Origin: Streptomyces barringtoniae
GTDB lineage: Bacteria; Actinomycetota; Actinomycetes; Streptomycetales; Streptomycetaceae
Direction: 5' to 3'
Length of the DNA: 64,000 nucleotides
Assembly: GCF_020819595.1 (NCBI RefSeq)
Contig: NZ_JAJHNP010000007.1
Span: 62,001 to 126,000 of the forward strand
The position numbers and the translations under genes are program-made. Of the stretch, positions 59,462 through 64,000 are shown one piece after another (the stretch's first letter is position 1; the number at the start of each line of letters is the position of its first letter). The notes beneath the pieces were generated by a model. The model saw nothing but the letters and a program-made list of their open reading frames with translations, made no database searches and had not been told where the DNA came from.

Positions 59462-59836
59462 ATGTCGAACACAAATAACACATCCCAGTCACAAAATTCA
59501 CAGAAAGCACATAACTCACAGGAGTCACACAGCGACGACAAGCGCAGCAAGGCGGAGGAGTCTCGGCCGGCGCCCATCGAGGTGCTGCGCCAGGCGCGTG
59601 CCCAGCTCGCCGAACTCACCGGGCTCGTGCCCGAGTCGGTGACCTCCTTCGAGCAGACCGAGGACGGATGGGTGCTCGAAGTGGAGGTTCTCGAACTCGC
59701 ACGGGTCCCGGACACCATGAGCCTGATGGCGAGCTACCAGATCGATCTCGACCAGGAGGCGCGGCTCACCGGCTACCGGCGCGTTCACCGATATGAACGC
59801 GGACGGTCCGACGCGCGCCGACCCGGCGGCCGCTAG
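59462..59836 (+). CDS. gvpO: gas vesicle protein GvpO
   Basis: 124 aa. The conserved C-terminal part (about 38-118: IEVLRQARAQLAELTGLVPE, DGWVLEVEVLELARVPDTM, YRRVHRYERG) is GvpO. The first 35 residues are Ser/Asn/Gln/His-rich, and their codons are AT-rich (59462-59545), unlike the rest of the window. GGAGG lies 5 nt before the ATG. First gene of the gas-vesicle-type cluster, 45 bp after the LigD-type gene; TTGACC at 59421 may be part of its promoter. Confidence 0.92.
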   Translation: MSNTNNTSQSQNSQKAHNSQESHSDDKRSKAEESRPAPIEVLRQARAQLAELTGLVPESVTSFEQTEDGWVLEVEVLELARVPDTMSLMASYQIDLDQEARLTGYRRVHRYERGRSDARRPGGR

Positions 59837-59896
59837 GCCGCCCCCCGCCCACGGAGCCACCGTGACACCGAACACTCATGAGGAGGAGCAGCCGGC

Positions 59897-60316
59897 ATGA
59901 CCGTTGTCCCGGCACAGCAGACCGCAGGTGGAGGCGGCAGCAGCGGCCTCTACGACGTACTGGAACTGGTCCTGGACAGGGGGCTCGTGATCGACGCGTT
60001 CGTGCGGGTCTCCCTGGTAGGTATCGAGATCCTGAAGATCGACGTCCGGGTCGTCGTGGCCAGCGTCGACACATATCTGCGCTTCGCCGAGGCGTGCAAC
60101 CGTCTCGACCTGGAGGCCGGCCCGCACAAGAGCCCCGGGCTTCCCGACCTCGTCGGCGAGGTCACGGAGTCCGGCGCCCGCGGCAAGTCCAAGGGGGCCC
60201 TGTCCGGTGCTGCGGAGACCATCTCCGACGCCTTCAAGCAGGCCCGCGAGGAGGGTGCCGAGGCCCGGCCCCGCGCACGTAAGGACACGGCCCGCAGGAA
60301 GGAGGAGAGGGAGTGA
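59897..60316 (+). CDS. gvpA: gas vesicle structural protein GvpA family
   Basis: 139 aa. The GvpA core is intact (about 18-75: LYDVLELVLDRGLVIDAFVR, VSLVGIEILKIDVRVVVASV, DTYLRFAEACNRLDL), the segment that assembles into vesicle ribs. A charged Lys/Arg/Glu-rich tail of about 60 residues (KGALSGAAETISDAFKQARE) follows, and the product is much longer than cyanobacterial GvpA (about 70 aa). Whether it forms gas-filled vesicles is doubtful. Its stop overlaps the gvpF start by 4 bp. Confidence 0.93.
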   Translation: MTVVPAQQTAGGGGSSGLYDVLELVLDRGLVIDAFVRVSLVGIEILKIDVRVVVASVDTYLRFAEACNRLDLEAGPHKSPGLPDLVGEVTESGARGKSKGALSGAAETISDAFKQAREEGAEARPRARKDTARRKEERE

Positions 60317-61083
60317 GTACGTACGTCTACGGGATCACCGCCCGGTCGCACCCCTCCCTGCCCGAGGGCATGACGGGCGTGGGCGAGCCGCCCCGCCCGG
60401 TACGGGTCGTCACGGCCGGTGAGCTGGCCGCCCTGGTCAGTGACGCCCCCGAGGGGCTGCGGCCCAAGCGCCGCGACCTGCTCGCACACCAGAACGTCCT
60501 CGCCGAGGCCGGCGCGGCCGGCTGTGTGCTGCCGATGCGGTTCGGGAACCTGGCCCCCGACGACGAGACCGTCACCCAGGTGCTCGACGAGCGCGCCGAC
60601 CACTACCGGGAGCGGCTGAAGGCCCTGGACGGCAAGGTCGAGTACAACGTCAAGGCGAACCACGTGGAGGACGCCGTCCTGCAGCGTGTGATGGCCGAGG
60701 ACGCGGAGCTGCGCTCGTTCGCCGAGACCACCCGACGTGCGGGCGGCGGCACTTACGACGACAGGCTGCGCCTCGGCGAGATGGTCGCGGCCGCCGTCAA
60801 GGCCAAGGAGGCAGAGGACGCCGCCTCGGTGCAGGCTGCTCTCGAGCCGGCCGCCGCCGCGGTCAGCGCCGGCCCGCAGTCCACGGGCTGGCTGCTCAAC
60901 GTCTCGTTCCTGGTTCCGCGGGACGGGGCCGAGGGCTTCATCAAAGCCGTCGAGCAGGTCCGCGCCGGTCATCCCCACCTCGAACTGCGCGTCAACGGCC
61001 CGCTGCCGCCGTACAGCTTCGTCGAGCCCGGCCCCGCCGAGCCGGCGGCCGACACGGCCGGCACGGATGCCGGGGCGCGGTGA
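60313..61083 (+). CDS. gvpF: gas vesicle protein GvpL/GvpF family, first copy
   Basis: 256 aa. The two-domain GvpF/L fold begins YVYGITARSHPSLP and has LLAHQNVLAEAGAAGCVLPM, RFGNLAPDDETVTQVLDERA and the C-terminal LNVSFLVPRDGAEGFIKAVE and LRVNGPLPPYSFVEP. It is an accessory assembly protein. The GTG at 60313 overlaps the gvpA stop. A second member of the family (gvpL) starts at 63464. Confidence 0.93.
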   Translation: MSTYVYGITARSHPSLPEGMTGVGEPPRPVRVVTAGELAALVSDAPEGLRPKRRDLLAHQNVLAEAGAAGCVLPMRFGNLAPDDETVTQVLDERADHYRERLKALDGKVEYNVKANHVEDAVLQRVMAEDAELRSFAETTRRAGGGTYDDRLRLGEMVAAAVKAKEAEDAASVQAALEPAAAAVSAGPQSTGWLLNVSFLVPRDGAEGFIKAVEQVRAGHPHLELRVNGPLPPYSFVEPGPAEPAADTAGTDAGAR

Positions 61084-61109
61084 GACGACGGGCCCGAAAG
61101 GAGGAGGCG

Positions 61110-61370
61110 ATGGGGCTGATCGGTGAGGTGCTGCTGCTGCCGTTCGCACCGGTGCGTGGCGCCGGGTGGGTGGTCGGCCAGGTGCTCCGCGAGGCGGAAC
61201 GGATCTACTACGACCCCGCCACCGTGCGGGCCGAACTCGCCCGCCTCGAAGAGCGGCTGGAGGCGGGCGAGATCACCGAGGAGGAGTTCGACCGGCGCGA
61301 GGACGAACTGCTCGACCGGCTGGAGACCGGTATGCGCTCCGGCCACGCAACAGGCGAGGGGACGGGATGA
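61110..61370 (+). CDS. gvpG: gas vesicle protein GvpG
   Basis: 86 aa. Short helical protein with the GvpG pattern GLIGEVLLLPFAPVRGAGWV, VREAERIYYDPATVRAELAR-like helix and ERLEAGEITEEEFDRREDEL. The ATG at 61110 follows GGAGGAGG by 4-5 nt; a GTG at 61080 in frame overlaps the gvpF stop but lacks that site. The stop overlaps gvpY by 4 bp. Thought to aid nucleation of vesicle assembly in other systems. Confidence 0.92.
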   Translation: MGLIGEVLLLPFAPVRGAGWVVGQVLREAERIYYDPATVRAELARLEERLEAGEITEEEFDRREDELLDRLETGMRSGHATGEGTG

Positions 61371-62005
61371 TGAACCGAACGGCACTGGGCCTCGCCATAG
61401 GGGCCGGATATCTCCTGGGACGCACGAAGAAGCTGAAAATGGCCGTCGCGGTCGGCTCCCTGGTCGCGGGCAAGAAGCTGAACCTCGGCCCTGGAGCACT
61501 CGCCGCCGTCGCGCGGCAGCAACTGCGTGACAACCCGCAGTTCAAGGAGATCGGCGATCAGCTGCGCGAGGATCTTCGGGGCGTCGGCAAGGCGGCGTCC
61601 GGGGCGATGGTCGAGCGGCAGATGAGCGCACTCGCCGACCGGCTGCACGACCGGACCGCCCAGGTCCGCGACGGGCTGTCCGGGGCGCTGCCCGCCGTGG
61701 GCTCCGACGAGGAGCAGGAGGAGTACGACGACCGCGAGGCGCGCGGGGACGACGACCGCGAGGCGCGCGGAGACGACGGACGCACGGCGCGCGAGGACGA
61801 CGACCGCGAGGGCCGCCGGCGGCAGCCGTCCGGCAGGAAGGCGGGCAAGAAGCCGTCGGCGAAGAAGGCCTCCGCGGGCCGGCAGGCCGCGGCGGAGAAG
61901 ACGGCCCCCGCGAAGAAGGCCGCGGCCAGGAAGACCGGCACAGCCGGGAAGAAGACGGCCGGCAGCCGTGGCGCCGGCTCGCCGAAGGGCGGTGATGACC
62001 GATGA
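61367..62005 (+). CDS. gvpY: gas-vesicle-cluster protein GvpY with histone-like basic tail
   Basis: 212 aa. The N-terminal half is helical and partly hydrophobic (LGLAIGAGYLLGRTKKLKM then AVAVGSLVAGKKLNLG). Residues about 118-150 are tandem DDREARG units. The C-terminal 65 residues are Lys/Ala-rich (KAGKKPSAKKASAG, EKTAPAKKAAARKTG), like histone H1-type tails. Found in streptomycete gvp clusters only. It overlaps both neighbours by 4 bp. A nucleic-acid or partner-binding role for the tail is inferred. Confidence 0.87.
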   Translation: MMNRTALGLAIGAGYLLGRTKKLKMAVAVGSLVAGKKLNLGPGALAAVARQQLRDNPQFKEIGDQLREDLRGVGKAASGAMVERQMSALADRLHDRTAQVRDGLSGALPAVGSDEEQEEYDDREARGDDDREARGDDGRTAREDDDREGRRRQPSGRKAGKKPSAKKASAGRQAAAEKTAPAKKAAARKTGTAGKKTAGSRGAGSPKGGDDR

Positions 62006-63135
62006 CCGAGACCCTGGGATCCGCGGCGTCCACGGCCGGCCGGGCCACGAAGGCCGCGCAGGACAACCCGCTCGCCGACCTCGCCCACAGCGAGGCCGCC
62101 GACCGGCTGAAGGACGAGGCACAGGAATACCTGGCCGCCCAGGCCGAACGGCTGCTCAGCGGCCTCGGGCGCAAGCTCGGCGAGACAACCGTCAAGCTCA
62201 ACGACATCGCCGAGGGCAACAGCCCCGGCTTCGCCAAGCTGGCGCTCGACGCAGGCCGCAAGGTCGCCGAGGGCAAGGGGCCGTTGCGCTCCGCCCTGGA
62301 GCTGGGGGCCTCGAGGGTCAAGGACAACGTCACGGAGGCGGTCAAGAACCTCGGGGGCGGCAAGGGCAGGAAGAAGGGCGGGGGCGGCAACAAGCCCACG
62401 GTCATCATGGAGTCGGTGGACGTCGGCGTGCCGCTGCGCACCGCCTACGACCAGTGGACCCAGTACCAGGACTTCTCCACCTTCGCCAAGGGCGTCAAGA
62501 GCGCGAGCCGCGCCGACGACACCCACAGCGACTGGCAGGCGAAGATCTTTTGGTCCAGCCGCAGCTGGAAGGCGCACACCACCGAGCAGTGCCCCGACCA
62601 GCGCATCCAGTGGACCTCGGAGGGCGCCAAGGGCACCACGAAGGGGGTCGTGACCTTCCACGCCCTGGGCGAGAACCTCACCCGGATCCTGCTGGTCATC
62701 GAGTACTACCCGACCGGCCTGTTCGAGAAGACCGGCAATCTGTGGCGCGCCCAGGGCCGCAGGGTGAGGCTGGATCTGAAGAACTTCGCCCGGTTCATCA
62801 CCCTGAAGGGAGAGGCGGAAGACGGCTGGCGCGGCGAGATCAGCGACGGCGAGGTCGTCCGCAGCCACGAGGACGCGGTGGCGGAGGAGGAGTCCGAGGA
62901 GGCCCGCGCCGAGGACGAGGGCGAGGAGCCGTCCGAGGACGAGGAAGAGCCGGAGGAGTACGAGGACCGGCAGGAGGACGAAGAGAACGAAGAGAACGAA
63001 GAGGATGAAGAGGACGAGGAGGACGAGGAGGAGCCCGAGGAGGAGGAAGAAGGGCCGTACGAGGACGAAGCCGAGGACGGTGAGGAATACGAGGAAGAGG
63101 AGCCCGAGTACGCCGAGCGCGGGGGCCGTCGATGA
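62002..63135 (+). CDS. gvpZ: gas-vesicle-cluster protein GvpZ: SRPBCC domain with a highly acidic tail
   Basis: 377 aa. An N-terminal helical region (about 1-120) is followed by a START/polyketide-cyclase-like domain at about 130-285 (VIMESVDVGVPLRTAYDQWT, QYQDFSTFAKGVKSAS, NLTRILLVIEYYPTGLFEKT). The last 90 residues are nearly all Glu/Asp (EDEEEPEEYEDRQEDEENEE and onward), from purine-rich repeats at about 62880-63110. It overlaps gvpY and gvpJ by 4 bp. Ligand unknown. Confidence 0.9.
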   Translation: MTETLGSAASTAGRATKAAQDNPLADLAHSEAADRLKDEAQEYLAAQAERLLSGLGRKLGETTVKLNDIAEGNSPGFAKLALDAGRKVAEGKGPLRSALELGASRVKDNVTEAVKNLGGGKGRKKGGGGNKPTVIMESVDVGVPLRTAYDQWTQYQDFSTFAKGVKSASRADDTHSDWQAKIFWSSRSWKAHTTEQCPDQRIQWTSEGAKGTTKGVVTFHALGENLTRILLVIEYYPTGLFEKTGNLWRAQGRRVRLDLKNFARFITLKGEAEDGWRGEISDGEVVRSHEDAVAEEESEEARAEDEGEEPSEDEEEPEEYEDRQEDEENEENEEDEEDEEDEEEPEEEEEGPYEDEAEDGEEYEEEEPEYAERGGRR

Positions 63136-63467
63136 CGACGCCCAGCCGGCTCCCCGAGCCGTACGGCCAGGGCAGTGGAGCCAACCTCGCCGACATCCTG
63201 GAGCGCGTGCTCGACAAGGGTGTGGTGATCGCGGGTGACATCCGGATCAATCTGCTCGACATCGAACTGCTGACCGTCAAGCTGCGGCTCATCGTCGCCT
63301 CGGTGGACAAAGCCAAGGAGATGGGCATCGACTGGTGGGAGAGCGACCCCGCGCTCTCCTCCCGGGCCCGCCGCGACGAGCTGACCCGGGAGAACGCCGC
63401 GCTCAGAGAACGGGTGGCCCGCCTGGAGGAGCTGGAGCCGGGCCGCGCGCCGAAGGAGGCACCATGA
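63132..63467 (+). CDS. gvpJ: gas vesicle protein GvpJ (GvpA/J/M family)
   Basis: 111 aa. The GvpA-like core lies at about 18-75 (NLADILERVLDKGVVIAGDI, RINLLDIELLTVKLRLIVAS, VDKAKEMGIDWW). A short coiled-coil tail (ENAALRERVARLEELE) follows. Minor structural or tip protein by analogy. The ATG overlaps gvpZ and its stop overlaps gvpL, each by 4 bp. Confidence 0.93.
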   Translation: MTTPSRLPEPYGQGSGANLADILERVLDKGVVIAGDIRINLLDIELLTVKLRLIVASVDKAKEMGIDWWESDPALSSRARRDELTRENAALRERVARLEELEPGRAPKEAP

Positions 63468-64000
63468 CCGGACTGCGTTACGTCTACGCCGTGTGCCGCC
63501 CCTTCGGGACGCCCCTGCAGTCCCAGCTCACCGGCGTCGGGGGCGCCCCGCCGGCGTTGCTGCGTCACCACGGGCTGGTCGCGGTCGTCAGCCAGGTCCC
63601 GGCGGCCGACTTCTGCGAGGAGGCCCTGAAGGCGCACCTGGAGGACCTGGACTGGCTGTCCGTGACCGCCCGCGCGCACCAGGGCGTGATCGACGCCCTC
63701 ACCACGGTCACCACTCCGCTGCCGCTCCGGCTCGCGACCGTCTTCCAGGACGACAGCGGGGTGCGCACCATGATCGAGGCCCGCGAGGACGACTTCCTGC
63801 GCATCCTCGACCGGCTGGAGGGCCGGGTGGAGTGGGGGGTCAAGGTGTACCTGGAGCCCGAGCCCGCCGCCGAGCCTGCCCCCGCCGGGCAGCCCGCGAG
63901 CGGCCGGGACTATCTGCGCAGGCGGCGCCAGAGCACCCACGCGACCGAGGAGCGGTGGCAGCGGGCCGAGGCCTTCGCCCGCTCGCTGCACGAGGGCCTT
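63464..64000 (+). CDS. gvpL: gas vesicle protein GvpL/GvpF family, second copy (partial)
   Basis: 179 codons to the right edge, with no stop. The start is GLRYVYAVCRPFGTPLQSQ, then VAVVSQVPAADFCEEALKAH, PLRLATVFQDDSGVRTMIEA and VEWGVKVYLEPEPAAEP, the same order as the gvpF product. The ATG at 63464 overlaps the gvpJ stop, and GAAGGAGG precedes it. In streptomycete clusters gvpS and gvpK usually follow, beyond this window. Confidence 0.92.
   Translation, partial: MTGLRYVYAVCRPFGTPLQSQLTGVGGAPPALLRHHGLVAVVSQVPAADFCEEALKAHLEDLDWLSVTARAHQGVIDALTTVTTPLPLRLATVFQDDSGVRTMIEAREDDFLRILDRLEGRVEWGVKVYLEPEPAAEPAPAGQPASGRDYLRRRRQSTHATEERWQRAEAFARSLHEGL

Noticed and set aside
1..64000. tRNA or rRNA genes
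   Set aside because: No cloverleaf with a conserved T-loop GGTTCGAATC-type sequence or rRNA signature was recognised. The GGTTCGAG words in the minisatellite are part of its repeat unit.

Overview
The window is chromosomal DNA of a high-GC actinomycete, almost certainly a Streptomyces. Wobble positions are nearly all G or C. Start codons are a mix of ATG, GTG and one probable TTG. The gene content is typical: an ethylmalonyl-CoA pathway operon in Streptomyces order, a gvpOAFGYZJL gas-vesicle-type cluster, an Ada-AlkA fusion, a SpoIIE-type phosphatase and an F420-dependent oxidoreductase. No rRNA, tRNA, CRISPR array, transposase or integrase was seen.

Layout. 1-3368 (minus): five-gene run of a DUF3558-like exported protein, a membrane protein, a WXG100-type protein, a small helical protein and a SAV_915-like protein. 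3558-7506: lipoate ligase diverging from a gamma-glutamyltransferase-like enzyme, then an inositol-monophosphatase-like enzyme. 7859-9777: FAD oxidoreductase coupled to a macrodomain protein. 9858-13472: MocR/PdxR regulator with a B3/4 protein, diverging from a MetF-like reductase. 13785-15790: Ada-AlkA and Ogt (alkylation repair). 15940-17405: a Tat-exported protein and a hypothetical. 17402-20160 (minus): sirtuin, small membrane protein, NUDIX hydrolase and ADP-ribosylglycohydrolase, a compact ADP-ribose gene group. 20311-23277: glycerate kinase, then pssA/psd (phosphatidylethanolamine synthesis). 23447-29529 (minus): ccr-ecm-mcl-maoC-acd, the ethylmalonyl-CoA pathway, with a TetR regulator and a double 3-hydroxyacyl-CoA dehydrogenase upstream (to 32793). 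33184-38139: HEAT protein, a frameshifted GNAT, RidA, a secreted tripeptidylase-like hydrolase, a radical SAM protein and an SRPBCC protein. 38292-44172: an MFS transporter fused to three carboxypeptidase-regulatory-like domains, a SpoIIE-type phosphatase and a methyltransferase. 44350-49419: four-gene peptidase operon (M55, M20, S9, S66). 49477-50403: non-coding minisatellite with a period of about 23 bp. 50439-54922: RimJ/L-type acetyltransferase, DUF5107/TPR protein, VOC protein, holin-like protein and an LLM oxidoreductase broken by a short inserted repeat. 55126-64000: NDH-2-like enzyme, transketolase, LigD-type polymerase domain and the gas-vesicle-type cluster, which runs off the right edge inside gvpL.

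How the genes work together. Four physical couplings stand out: (i) Ccr/Ecm/Mcl/MaoC/acyl-CoA dehydrogenase for acetyl-CoA assimilation and ethylmalonyl-CoA supply; (ii) sirtuin, NUDIX and ADP-ribosylglycohydrolase, with a macrodomain protein 8 kb away, all acting on NAD-derived ADP-ribose compounds; (iii) four peptidases suited to peptide or muropeptide turnover; (iv) gvp genes joined by 4-bp overlaps. Several genes lack a Shine-Dalgarno sequence but carry a TANNNT box 6-7 nt before the start, suggesting leaderless mRNAs. Three genes carry 35-40 bp inserts with similar ends, one of which destroys its reading frame.
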